A stretch of DNA of 64,000 nucleotides. Source: Debaryomyces hansenii CBS767. Taxonomy: Eukaryota; Ascomycota; Pichiomycetes; Serinales; Debaryomycetaceae. Where the stretch lies: positions 868,001 to 932,000 of the forward strand of contig NC_006046.2 in the NCBI RefSeq assembly GCF_000006445.2, written 5' to 3'. Both the position numbers and the translations under genes were made by a program. Below, one piece after another: positions 35,785 through 45,217 of this stretch. Numbering within the stretch: position 1 is the stretch's first letter; every line of letters starts with the position of its first letter. The notes beneath the pieces were generated by a model. The model did not search any database, was not told the DNA's origin, and worked only from the letters and a program-made list of their open reading frames with translations.

Positions 35785-38700
35785 ATGAATTGGGAACCCA
35801 CGAAAGCATTCTTACGAGGAAAAGTTGTTAAACCCTTCTTACCATTCGAAAAGCATCCCGATTTAATCAATGATAATTTGAAAAATTTATATCCCGGTGA
35901 CGAAGTTTACATTTTTGAGACAACACACAACAGTAGATGGGCAAGAGGACATACAATCAGCAAACCGTTTCCAAGTGATTTCACTATCACTTCTGTTAAT
36001 CTTGATGAAATACCAAGACAAAACATTGATATTGTAGTATTTCCATTGAAATATATCCAAATCGTTGAGGAAGTAGCATTATCGTCCACAGTTGACAATG
36101 AGCTCAAAGACTATGAAAATGGAACTACAATTCCTTCTATCCAAGATTTTGAAATGGCACATAGGCAAGCGTTAGAAGGTGCCTCCGATGATAAGGGGAA
36201 TTCATTCAGAGCGCGTATTCCACTGCTTCCCATTACAACTTTTGATGAGAATAATGATCTAATTGCAGAAATGAAATACGCCCTTGAGTTATTAACATCG
36301 CATATATTTGCTTTATATTCAATTGGAGAATTTAGGTTATTCCATAAATTATGCCAGATTTATTACAGTTTGGATGAGACTAGACTTAAATTGTTAGCGA
36401 ACGCTCTATGCTCAAGCGAATCACAAGTAGCTAAAGCGACTGCTATCCTATTGTTAAATAAGATTCCAAAGATGCTTGCGTCGCATAGTGAAAGATTTGG
36501 CGTCCAATTATTCGACCTGAGTAACGAAAAAGCAGATTCATCAGGCTATAAGGCAATCTTAGCAAGAGATGCATTAACAGGTAATTTATTGTCGAATTCC
36601 AATGCAATACCCCCTAGAATTGCATTAAACCAAGTTTTATGTTCCTTGTCTCCTGAATTCCCTATCAATGCACACGTCGATAAACTTAGTTATTCCCTTA
36701 CTCCTCAACCCAACCAGAGACTCGTTCCCAAACCAGTATCACACCTTCTAATTGACTTTAAGTCTCTCCAAGGGTCATCTACTTATCAACCAACTGGATC
36801 CTCAGGCATGGTTGTATATTTTTACATTCGTTATGATCGTGTAAGGTTAACTGAAACTTTTGCAGTCAAAGTTAATGCTGCGGACTCGTTTATCGATTCT
36901 GAAGAAATGCAAGCTGCGTTATTCAAGAATATACCATCAAACGAAATTACTTCCGGTAATGTCTATTTAGTAGCAGTGGTTACAGAAGAAATTGAATTAA
37001 ATACAAAAGATAGATCAAAAAAAGCCCAAGAGAAAAGTATCAAGAAGGGAGTTGCTGCAGGCGTTGCAGACATCAGCAAGCTTTTCACTAAAGAATATGC
37101 TTCTAAAGCTTCAGATGAGCAATTATTTAAAATCAGACTCTTTGGATCTTACATGGACCAGAATAAAGACTCCAAAAACTATCGTTTCGATAGTATTGTA
37201 AATAATGGGTTCGGTGAAGTTGTTGATAGAATAATTGAGGGATCAAAGACTGGTATTGCCATTAATCCAAGAGCTGAAACATTAACTGTTTCAATAAAAG
37301 ATTTTAAGCATCAAATTAAGACAGTTCTCGATGCTGATGATAATACTCCAAAATCAATTCCTAGGATAAGCGCGATTTATTTCGATCCATTAACAGAGAA
37401 ATATGAACGTCTTTATTTGAGGATGGGGAAGGTTACTTTGTTGGATGGAGGTGCCTCGGAAGATTTATTAACAATTGAAGCTAGTTCTCCAGATAATAGT
37501 TTGATTTCATTTTCAAAAGCATCTAACCAAAGCTTCCAGAAAAAATGGCAATTCTTAACTGTTTGTCCAAATGAATCAATAGGGGAAATAATAAAAGTCC
37601 ATGGTGTTGAGTTAAAAAATGACGACACAACAGGGGATGAATTCATTCTCTTTTCTTTATACTCTAACGGGAGCTTGATAGCTCAAGGAAAACTTATTTA
37701 TAAGTCAAAAGATCAGCTAGTTAGAATTGATAGTAAGAACCACATTATTGAACTTAAATCCGTTTTTCAAGGGTCAGCTATAGCAAGTGTAAAAATATCT
37801 ACGGATTATGTTGGTAAAACTTTCAACTACGATTTAGCCATTGATAACGTATTTCAGTATGAAAAGTTTTTTCAAAACGGGGACGAAGGTATTCTGCAAT
37901 TAAATTCTTCATTGGTTGCTTTTAAAGAATTAAAATTACATCAATTGGTGAAGTATTTTAAGGAATTATTGAAGGACTTGTTTTCTATTGTTGAAATATC
38001 AACAAAGCAAGAACCGTCTCCCTCTATTGACGAGTTGAAGTGGTCAACTTTCATTGCAATTGTGCATTTATTAGATGTTATTTTTGGCAAACAAAGTCGC
38101 TATTTATATTTACTTGATACTTTCATGGAAAAGCAAATTCGTTTACCACCAGTGGGAGCCTATGTTTTAGAATGTATATCTATTGTTTTATCTCAGGCAG
38201 AAAAAAAATGGGATTCAAGCTCGAGAGCATTGTGCAGAGTCTCTCCCATTCTTATGAAATTTGCAGTTCTTTCAATGGATGGTGTTACAGACCTAGGACA
38301 ATATTTCAAATCTTTGATTCGCATGTCCATGTCAGGTTCATATTTTCTTTCTATTGACTCGGAAGTCTTTGTCACCAGTCAGGTCATAATTTTGGAAATT
38401 CTCGATGATGTACTTTCCCGTAATCTTCATATTGGTGGGGTTGAAACTTTGAAATTCTTTGTGAACTATCTTGATTCGGTTGGAATTAGAGGGCTAGGAA
38501 TTGATAAGGATATATATTCCACCAATCGAACGGTTAGTACCGAGAAAGATCATAGAATTATTCTTAGTAAATTATTATTAATTTACCGTCTCTTCAATAC
38601 ATTTGTGATCAATGATGCTCCTTCACGTAAGCTTTTGATCTCCAAGGCGGTTGAATGGGCGATGCAAATTTTGCAAGGTCCAATAGACGTTGAAGCTTCA

Positions 38701-41445
38701 AGGCTCGCATGTGGTATATTGAACGCTGTTTGTTCTCTAATATGGAAGACTGTTTTTGTGGAGGGCCATTTGGATGAAATGCCATTATGTTATTCTTTGA
38801 GTAAATTTTTACCTGCAATATCAAGAGCTTTTGTTAGATACAACAAGTTTACTAGAGGAAATGAGAGTTTTAAACCGAAGAGAACATTTAGTCCATTATT
38901 CCCAACAGAATATCCATTTAAGGAAATATCTGTTGATCCTGTGGTGGGTGAAGAAGTTTTGGTTGAAGTCTTAGTCGAAATGGCAGTTGTGTTTTGTTTT
39001 ATTGCAAAGATTGGGAAAGAATCTGCTGGAGAAGCTGGTTTCAAAAAGGTACTCGATACAGAAGTTGAAGGGGATTTCTTTGATTCTTCCAAATATCTAC
39101 TAAATGAATTTGAAAGTAAAGACTTGATCAGTTTAATATCTGGCGTAAATATTATAAGACAAGGTAAGTTTATACCTGAAGATAAATGGTTATCCTTGAA
39201 TTCTCTTTTTGTTGAGGGTTGCTTAGTTTCTTTGGAGCTCATAAAGCCATTACTTTATTCATATTATATCCCTGGGGCTGAGAATCCAGAGAACTTCGAA
39301 AAAGTCCTTTGGGGTAATTATTTGAGATGTTTACTAAGGTTGGCCGTTGTTACACCAGTATCTATTGAATACTTGTCCGACGGTCCAAAAAAGGCTTGTT
39401 ATCAAATTACAGGCAATATCCGTGATCGAATTGCTCGTATATTAAACGAATCCTGGGATAATTTGGCTTGGGATTCCAATCAAGATGACTACGTCAGATT
39501 TAACGTTAAACGATTCGGAGGCTACCAATTGAAATTCATAAATACTGAATATGATATACTTCGTGACTTGATGTTATTTGCTTTACAGAAAGATTCGGAG
39601 TGTCAAGCAGTAGCTGTTAAAATATTATGGTCGATTATGGTATCCGAATTTATCGCGAAGGATTCAATTGTTGATGTTGAAAAGGCATGTCTTCTCGGGT
39701 TAAAAGAGATATACTATAGGAATGGCTATAAGCCAAGCTCAATTGAACAACAAAAGTTTATTGATGGATTAAGGCTGACAATCAGACTAGATGGTGAAGA
39801 TGAAGCGTTCAAGGTTGTCTATAAATTTGTCGAGACTTTAGAAGGATTTTTAAATGCTTTGAATGAATACAATACCGTTCCTGTTGGTTCTGAATTTAAC
39901 GACGATAGATCATTCCATCTATTGAATATTAAAGCTTATTTGAAAAATGCTAATAAACCTGAATTATTTGATTCATTCATTAATACTATGTACGAGGAAA
40001 ATATTAAGAAGCAGGATTATATTCAAGCTGCTTTAAGTTTGGAACTATTGGCTTCAACATGTACCTGGGACCACCAAGTAGTTTTACCCGCAAGTTTAAA
40101 ACCCAAGTTTCCTCAACAATCATCCTTCGAAAGGAAAGAAACATTATTTAATATGATTGCCAAAAACTATATTAGAGGAAATAGCTTAGAAAGAGCTACT
40201 GATACCTATAATGAGTTATTAGATTCTTACAATTTATATACATATGACTTGAAAAGTTTTGCTAATGTACATGGTAAACTTGCAAAGCTATACTTAGATC
40301 TAGAGACCTCGGATAAGTTGAGTCCATCATTCTTTAAAGTTGCGTTTATTGGGGCTGGTTTTCCAAAAAATATTAGAGGGAAAATGCAAATCTATGAGGG
40401 CCTACCATTCGAACATATCACGTCGATTCATGAAAGATTGTTGAAATTGTATCCTGGGGTAAGAATCATTACAGATGATGCGGAAGCGCAAAAATTAATG
40501 GAGAGGGTTCAAACAGGTCGGTACTTGTATGTCTGTAGTGTTGAACCTGTTAACGAGATTTCTGATAAACTCCTTAATGCGTCTGTTGGTGCCAGACAAT
40601 ATGCAAGGAACAAGAATTTAAGATTTTTTACGTCCATGAGGAGATTGCCAGGCGCAACATCTGTTTATGATTTATGGACAGAAGAAACTACATATGAGAC
40701 TTTCCTTTCCTTCCCAACTTTAATGAATAGGAGTGACATCAAAAGCAATGTGGTGGTTAAATTATCACCTTTGGATAATGCTATTAGAACTGTCGTACGC
40801 AAGAACAATGATTTGCTACAATCTGAAAGTATGCTTACCAATACGTTTAAAGAAAACTCAGAGTATTCAGGATTTTTAGGCGATTTATCTAGACTACTTG
40901 CCGGTACGGTTGATTCTCCTGTCAACGGTGGAGTTGGACAATATCGTAATTTCATCTATGATAATGAATACAGAGGTGATAAGCACCTTGCATCGCGCAA
41001 ATTATTAAGCGATGCCTTCAACGAATTGAGCACCATTTTGAACAGATGTTTACACTTACACGCGAAGCTAGTCACTCCTGACATGAGAGCGTCCCAGGAA
41101 GCGTTAGTCGATTTATACAAGAAGAATTTTGCTGAGGAAATTGAGAGTTTAAACATTTCAACCGACTATTCGACTGCTTACAATAATGGCATACAATACA
41201 CATCACCAGTTGCTTCTCAAAACACAGGAGATAAGCCATCCATATCAACTGGTTCTGGGTTATCTGGTAAATTTGCAGCTCCTCCTAAACAAGCTAGCTC
41301 CAACAATGGTTCTTCATCGAGTATATCGAGCCGTTCAAATGTCTCCGGCAATGGTTCTGTCGCCAATGGCTCGTCCATTAGTGTAGCTAGTCAATCGAGC
41401 AAACGAACAGCTCTCAACTGGAGAAATATAGTCAGAAGGAATTAG
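35785..41445 (+). CDS. DCK1: DOCK-family Rac GEF Dck1
   Basis: An 1886-residue DOCK180-type guanine nucleotide exchange factor. It starts with an SH3-like region (about 1-95). A C2-type DHR-1 domain with AETLTVSIKDFKHQIK and IYFDPLTEKYERLYLRMGKV falls near 490-560. A large helical middle follows, then a DHR-2 GEF domain at about 1390-1790 with FDSFINTMYEENIKKQDYIQ, ELLASTCTWD, ATDTYNELLDSY, FKVAFIGAGFPKNIRGKMQI and GVRIITDDAEAQKLM. The last 90 residues are Ser/Asn-rich and end in a basic tail. Dck1 with Lmo1 (ELMO) activates Rac1/Rho5-type GTPases; in C. albicans it acts with Rac1 in invasive filamentous growth. Length agrees with S. cerevisiae Dck1 (1932). No intron is needed. Confidence 0.9.
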   Translation: MNWEPTKAFLRGKVVKPFLPFEKHPDLINDNLKNLYPGDEVYIFETTHNSRWARGHTISKPFPSDFTITSVNLDEIPRQNIDIVVFPLKYIQIVEEVALSSTVDNELKDYENGTTIPSIQDFEMAHRQALEGASDDKGNSFRARIPLLPITTFDENNDLIAEMKYALELLTSHIFALYSIGEFRLFHKLCQIYYSLDETRLKLLANALCSSESQVAKATAILLLNKIPKMLASHSERFGVQLFDLSNEKADSSGYKAILARDALTGNLLSNSNAIPPRIALNQVLCSLSPEFPINAHVDKLSYSLTPQPNQRLVPKPVSHLLIDFKSLQGSSTYQPTGSSGMVVYFYIRYDRVRLTETFAVKVNAADSFIDSEEMQAALFKNIPSNEITSGNVYLVAVVTEEIELNTKDRSKKAQEKSIKKGVAAGVADISKLFTKEYASKASDEQLFKIRLFGSYMDQNKDSKNYRFDSIVNNGFGEVVDRIIEGSKTGIAINPRAETLTVSIKDFKHQIKTVLDADDNTPKSIPRISAIYFDPLTEKYERLYLRMGKVTLLDGGASEDLLTIEASSPDNSLISFSKASNQSFQKKWQFLTVCPNESIGEIIKVHGVELKNDDTTGDEFILFSLYSNGSLIAQGKLIYKSKDQLVRIDSKNHIIELKSVFQGSAIASVKISTDYVGKTFNYDLAIDNVFQYEKFFQNGDEGILQLNSSLVAFKELKLHQLVKYFKELLKDLFSIVEISTKQEPSPSIDELKWSTFIAIVHLLDVIFGKQSRYLYLLDTFMEKQIRLPPVGAYVLECISIVLSQAEKKWDSSSRALCRVSPILMKFAVLSMDGVTDLGQYFKSLIRMSMSGSYFLSIDSEVFVTSQVIILEILDDVLSRNLHIGGVETLKFFVNYLDSVGIRGLGIDKDIYSTNRTVSTEKDHRIILSKLLLIYRLFNTFVINDAPSRKLLISKAVEWAMQILQGPIDVEASRLACGILNAVCSLIWKTVFVEGHLDEMPLCYSLSKFLPAISRAFVRYNKFTRGNESFKPKRTFSPLFPTEYPFKEISVDPVVGEEVLVEVLVEMAVVFCFIAKIGKESAGEAGFKKVLDTEVEGDFFDSSKYLLNEFESKDLISLISGVNIIRQGKFIPEDKWLSLNSLFVEGCLVSLELIKPLLYSYYIPGAENPENFEKVLWGNYLRCLLRLAVVTPVSIEYLSDGPKKACYQITGNIRDRIARILNESWDNLAWDSNQDDYVRFNVKRFGGYQLKFINTEYDILRDLMLFALQKDSECQAVAVKILWSIMVSEFIAKDSIVDVEKACLLGLKEIYYRNGYKPSSIEQQKFIDGLRLTIRLDGEDEAFKVVYKFVETLEGFLNALNEYNTVPVGSEFNDDRSFHLLNIKAYLKNANKPELFDSFINTMYEENIKKQDYIQAALSLELLASTCTWDHQVVLPASLKPKFPQQSSFERKETLFNMIAKNYIRGNSLERATDTYNELLDSYNLYTYDLKSFANVHGKLAKLYLDLETSDKLSPSFFKVAFIGAGFPKNIRGKMQIYEGLPFEHITSIHERLLKLYPGVRIITDDAEAQKLMERVQTGRYLYVCSVEPVNEISDKLLNASVGARQYARNKNLRFFTSMRRLPGATSVYDLWTEETTYETFLSFPTLMNRSDIKSNVVVKLSPLDNAIRTVVRKNNDLLQSESMLTNTFKENSEYSGFLGDLSRLLAGTVDSPVNGGVGQYRNFIYDNEYRGDKHLASRKLLSDAFNELSTILNRCLHLHAKLVTPDMRASQEALVDLYKKNFAEEIESLNISTDYSTAYNNGIQYTSPVASQNTGDKPSISTGSGLSGKFAAPPKQASSNNGSSSSISSRSNVSGNGSVANGSSISVASQSSKRTALNWRNIVRRN

Positions 41446-41620
41446 TACATAGCAGTATATTACTACTTTATAGACGTAATTGAAAAATTGTATTGTATAT
41501 TGTGTATTACCTAAGCATTGGAAATTTTCAAACTTCCGGGAGGAATCTCAACTCAAAGAGACTAGAGTAATTAAATAAGAATCCTATATTTATACTAACT
41601 GCTACATACAATATTATAAG

Positions 41621-41968
41621 ATGTTTAGATTAGCTGTCCGTGCTGCCCGTGCCCCAGTTGCTAGAGCTCCATTAGCTTCCAACTTCGTTAAACCAATTCG
41701 TTTTTACGCAGTTGCACCAATCACAAAAGAGGAAGTTACCACCCGTGCTTTTGACGCTTTAAAGACCGTTGCCGCTTTACAAGAATCTAAGCTTTCCTTA
41801 GAAGCTTCATTCCAAAAAGATTTAGGTTTAGATTCGTTAGATACCGTCGAAGCTTTAGTTGCTTTGGAAGAAGAATTCGACTTAGAAATCCCTGATAAAA
41901 TTTCTGATGACATCAAGACTGTTGGTGAAGCCGTTAACTACATCTATGAAGAAGAACAGAAATTATAA
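41621..41968 (+). CDS. ACP1: Mitochondrial acyl carrier protein
   Basis: A 115-residue matrix protein. The first 30-35 residues form a presequence rich in Arg/Ala without acidic residues ([20 protein letters not shown]). The carrier domain has [20 protein letters not shown]; the Ser of DSLD takes the 4'-phosphopantetheine group. It works in mitochondrial fatty acid synthesis (octanoate for lipoate), in complex I of yeasts that have it, and in Fe-S assembly through LYR proteins. Codon use is strongly biased toward optimal codons (TTA, GCT, GAA). Confidence 0.96.
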   Translation: MFRLAVRAARAPVARAPLASNFVKPIRFYAVAPITKEEVTTRAFDALKTVAALQESKLSLEASFQKDLGLDSLDTVEALVALEEEFDLEIPDKISDDIKTVGEAVNYIYEEEQKL

Positions 41969-42293
41969 GAGGTTTGATGAACAGATGGCTGTTTGAAATA
42001 TATTTCAATTATGTTTAACATTGTATATACTATTTCTTGATTGTTTTATTTCAATAGTTGCCGTGGTGAATACGTATAATTGTAATGCTTTTCACTATAG
42101 TTTAGACCGTTAATATCGAGTCCATAATACGTATTGAAGTAGTGTAGTGTAGGTTGATACCTCTGTAATGGCAAACTATCGTATTCTTATTGGATGGTTT
42201 ACTAATCAATTTGATCACGAGGGTTTTTTTTAGCTTAGCAATAAGGTAAGCTTCACTCTAATCAACTTTGGATAGTCAATTGTTGAAATCAAA
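41969..42293. other. Intergenic between ACP1 and SDS22
   Basis: 325 bp of 3' and promoter sequence. A poly-T run (42225-42232) lies about 60 bp before the SDS22 ATG. Nothing else was recognised. Confidence 0.5.
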
Positions 42294-43415
42294 ATGTCAA
42301 GTAACATGAAGGAGAGTGATCCAAACATTGTGGATGATAATGCAGTAGCAGATTCTGAATCTGTCGTCGAAGAAGAAAATATACTATCTCATACCGAAGA
42401 TGAGGGAGATGAAGACGAAGAGAATGACAAGAACGAGCCTTTGCCTGTGGAATACCCTGGTACTGTATTACCAGATGATCATCCGCAACACATTGATGCG
42501 GATGCAGACTTGACCAAAGGTTATGATTCAGATACTGATTATTTGGATTTAATTCATATGAAAATTGGGTCGATGGAGGACCTAAATTTGTCGAGATTCA
42601 ATAAGTTAGAGTCTTTATGCTTGAGACAAAACTTAATTACTTCAATGGTCGAAGTGAAAGTCTTACCGGGGGAAACATTGCAAGAATTGGATTTTTATGA
42701 CAATAGAATCAATCACATATCAAGTCAAATTAGCAAGCTTACAAACTTGACTAATCTTGATCTTTCATTCAACAAAATTAAGAACATTAAGAATTTAGAA
42801 TCATTGACAAAACTTGAGCATTTGTATTTTGTACAGAATAAGATCAAAGATATCAAGAATTTGGAAACTCTTCAAAATTTGAAGAATTTGGAATTGGGTG
42901 GAAATAAAATCGAAGTAATAAGTGAAACCCTTGATAAACTAGTTAATCTACAACAATTATGGCTTGGTAAAAATAAGATCGAAAAATTAGAAAACATGAG
43001 CAATTTGACAAATTTAAGAGTTCTTTCAATACAGTCCAATAGAATTACTAAAATCGAAGGTCTAGAGAACTTGGTTAATTTGGAAGAACTATACTTGTCT
43101 CACAATGGGATCACGAAAATTGAAAATTTGGATAAAAATGCCAACTTGCAAGTATTGGATGTAACCTCCAACAGACTTACGACTCTTGATAACTTAAATC
43201 ATTTAACCAAGTTGACTGATTTTTGGTGTTCGTATAACAAAATATCAAGCTTTGAAGAGATTGGTAAAGAATTAGGCAAGTTACCGGAATTGGATACTGT
43301 TTATTTCGAAGGTAATCTAGTTCAAACCCAAAACCCCACGGCTTATAGAAGAAAAATAAAGTTATATTTGGGCCCTAGCTTAGCTAAAATCGATGCAACC
43401 TATATCCGTGGTTAG
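42294..43415 (+). CDS. SDS22: Protein phosphatase 1 regulatory subunit Sds22 (LRR)
   Basis: 373 residues. The acidic N-terminus (1-70) is followed by about eleven SDS22-type leucine-rich repeats of 22 residues from about 90 to 330, each resembling NLTNLDLSFNKIKNIKNLES. An LRR cap follows (VYFEGNLVQTQNPTAYRRKI). Sds22 binds newly made Glc7 (PP1) with Ypi1 and controls its assembly and nuclear pool; it is essential in S. cerevisiae (338 residues). None of the roughly 58 leucine codons is CTG (all TTG, TTA, CTT, CTA), which fits a genome where CTG is serine. Confidence 0.96.
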   Translation: MSSNMKESDPNIVDDNAVADSESVVEEENILSHTEDEGDEDEENDKNEPLPVEYPGTVLPDDHPQHIDADADLTKGYDSDTDYLDLIHMKIGSMEDLNLSRFNKLESLCLRQNLITSMVEVKVLPGETLQELDFYDNRINHISSQISKLTNLTNLDLSFNKIKNIKNLESLTKLEHLYFVQNKIKDIKNLETLQNLKNLELGGNKIEVISETLDKLVNLQQLWLGKNKIEKLENMSNLTNLRVLSIQSNRITKIEGLENLVNLEELYLSHNGITKIENLDKNANLQVLDVTSNRLTTLDNLNHLTKLTDFWCSYNKISSFEEIGKELGKLPELDTVYFEGNLVQTQNPTAYRRKIKLYLGPSLAKIDATYIRG

Positions 43416-43479
43416 CGATTATTTCATGAATTATGTCAGGTTTACATTATAGATAAATAAATGAACTGTCAAGTAGGAT

Positions 43480-43497
43480 TTCTAGAAGTTTCTAGAC
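43480..43497 (+). promoter_or_regulatory. Heat shock element 1 of the interrupted Hsp20 locus
   Basis: TTCtaGAAgtTTCtaGAc: three perfect units and a fourth partial one in 5-bp register, about 175-190 bp before the ATG at 43670. Confidence 0.85.
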
Positions 43498-43539
43498 TAT
43501 TAATAATTGTAGCTCCGGCAATATCAGTGTTCCAACGAT

Positions 43540-43557
43540 TTCGCGAAATTTCCAGAT
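43540..43557 (+). promoter_or_regulatory. Heat shock element 2 of the interrupted Hsp20 locus
   Basis: TTCgcGAAatTTCcaGAt: three perfect units and a fourth partial one in 5-bp register, about 115-130 bp before the ATG. Two such sites in 80 bp make a strong Hsf1-responsive promoter likely. Confidence 0.85.
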
Positions 43558-43669
43558 AGCATTTGCAGCAATGACCCAGTGATCTAATAGATAATATATA
43601 TATGACGGAGCCAATCTTAGTATTATGATCTACTGTTAATCTATAACGACAATTTAAAGAATATAAGAA

Positions 43670-44332
43670 ATGCTTTCATTAAACAACAATTTTAAAAATA
43701 GTTTCTTTGACGATTTATTTTTTAATCGTGATAAAAATATGGCAGGACCAAAATCGACAAGGCTAGAAAGTAAAAAACCTAGAAGCAATATTTCTAAGTC
43801 ATTACAGCCAAGAAGAGATATAAGAAACAAACCAAACAGAGATGAACTGAGACTAATACTGTTTATTGACGATGGTTTTTTTGGTGGAGAGTTGAATTTG
43901 TTCAAGAATACAAACAGATTCTTTGATGACAATAGCCACTTCTAGGTTCAAGAAGATGCTTATAATTACTTGGTATCCTCTAAAGATACGGATATAAAAA
44001 ATAAAGTGTTAAATGTCAACTATCTTAAGGAGGAACAGGAATTAGTAGTTTCTTCAAAGATAAAGAAATGCGACAAACATACCGGTGGGAATGGTAATTC
44101 AGAAAGCACATTCTCCAGTACTTCTGAAACCCGTATCAGATTAGGTAAGCCTGTGGAATATGAAGCTATAAAAGCTACAATAGACAATGATTGTCTCAGG
44201 TTGACCATTCCAAAGCTTAAGACAGATGAAAACATTTTCAGAATTGAAATGGATAAAAATGAAGATAACGATAAAGACCAAAAAGTAATTACACCAGCTA
44301 TAACTGAAATTAACGAATCTTCTAAAGAATAA
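43670..44332 (+). pseudogene. Hsp20-type small heat-shock gene interrupted by an in-frame TAG
   Basis: One continuous reading frame of 221 codons contains a single stop, TAG at 43943-43945. Upstream are 91 codons from ATG 43670 (MLSLNNNFKNSFFDDLFFNR, a basic middle, then a Phe-rich FFDDNSHF). Downstream, 128 more sense codons run to TAA at 44330-44332. The downstream part is the alpha-crystallin-like domain: VQEDAYNYLVSS, VNYLKEEQELVVSSKI, then RIRLGKPVEYEAIKA and CLRLTIPKLK. It has no ATG in its own first 80 codons, so it cannot be made separately in full. Two heat shock elements precede the gene. The locus is either a recent pseudogene, a gene read through at TAG, an undetected splice, or a sequencing error. 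The lack of other damage points to recent loss or retained function. Confidence 0.65.
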
Positions 44333-44514
44333 TGACTCCGCGCTTATATATTCTATATGTTTAATGAATCAATTATATTTAATCAAAAATTGTAAAAACC
44401 CTGAAAATCCACAAATATGGAATTGTTGCATTCTTTTTTTTTTGCAATTTGTTTTATATATCTTAAAATTATTGTTGAAATGTCTGCAGCATTTTTGTAT
44501 ACATTTCATATACT

Positions 44515-45090
44515 ATGAAACTCATTATTGATTTAGAGGCGAATATGAGGCAATTTATTTGGCCAAGAGTAGGTAAATATTTAGAGAAATTTCAGGCTTT
44601 ACAGCCAAAGAAATCACTCTCAAATATCCCATATGAGACACTTGAATACAGAAGCATTTCTTCGAGCGAAAGCTTATTCACATGTTCAGAAAGCTTCAGA
44701 TATACAATGGATAATGAAATTATTCGAAATGGAAATAATCTTCATTCAGAATTTCGAAACCGTTCGCCGAATGAAATAGTCATAGTAAGTGATGAACTTG
44801 TGAGTATCATCAGCACCACAAACGACACAAATAGTTATAGGGACATTGATTTTTCTTGCATTTCTAGCCTTGAATTCCCATCATCCGAAATTAGACCTTC
44901 CAGACATATTTCTAAAGAAGGGTCTGAATGTTCTGCTCCATTATTCAATGATGAACTCGCAGGATTGATTGAGGATATGATACTGGTTCTTGAAGACCCT
45001 TACAGATCAGTAGAAAATCTTCCAGATATCAAAGAGTTAGAGGTAAATCTGGACTATCAAGAAGTGACAAGGGCCCTCAGTATAATCTAG
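44515..45090 (+). CDS. Hypothetical protein (191 aa)
   Basis: An intact 191-codon ATG ORF with no family I recognise. Residues 1-40 are mildly basic and hydrophobic (MRQFIWPRVGKYLEKFQALQ). The middle is Ser-rich and the C-terminus has an acidic helical segment (LFNDELAGLIEDMILVLEDP). No signal peptide or membrane segment. It sits between the interrupted Hsp20 locus and GCD7, convergent with GCD7 (127 bp). It is likely real because the frame is long for such AT-rich DNA and its codon use resembles its neighbours, but it may be lineage-specific. Confidence 0.55.
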   Translation: MKLIIDLEANMRQFIWPRVGKYLEKFQALQPKKSLSNIPYETLEYRSISSSESLFTCSESFRYTMDNEIIRNGNNLHSEFRNRSPNEIVIVSDELVSIISTTNDTNSYRDIDFSCISSLEFPSSEIRPSRHISKEGSECSAPLFNDELAGLIEDMILVLEDPYRSVENLPDIKELEVNLDYQEVTRALSII

Positions 45091-45217
45091 ACATATGCTT
45101 ACAGTTATCAAGTATATAGTATTGAATAATATGCTCTATAATTATTGATAGAATACTCTATATAATATAACGCGTTCACTATATAGTTACTTTATAAACA
45201 TTCATTATTCAAGTCGT

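Noticed and set aside
43945..44332. Treating the second half of the interrupted Hsp20 locus as its own gene
   Set aside because: This frame has no ATG before its last 30 codons or so, so it cannot be translated alone; it shares the frame of the ATG at 43670.
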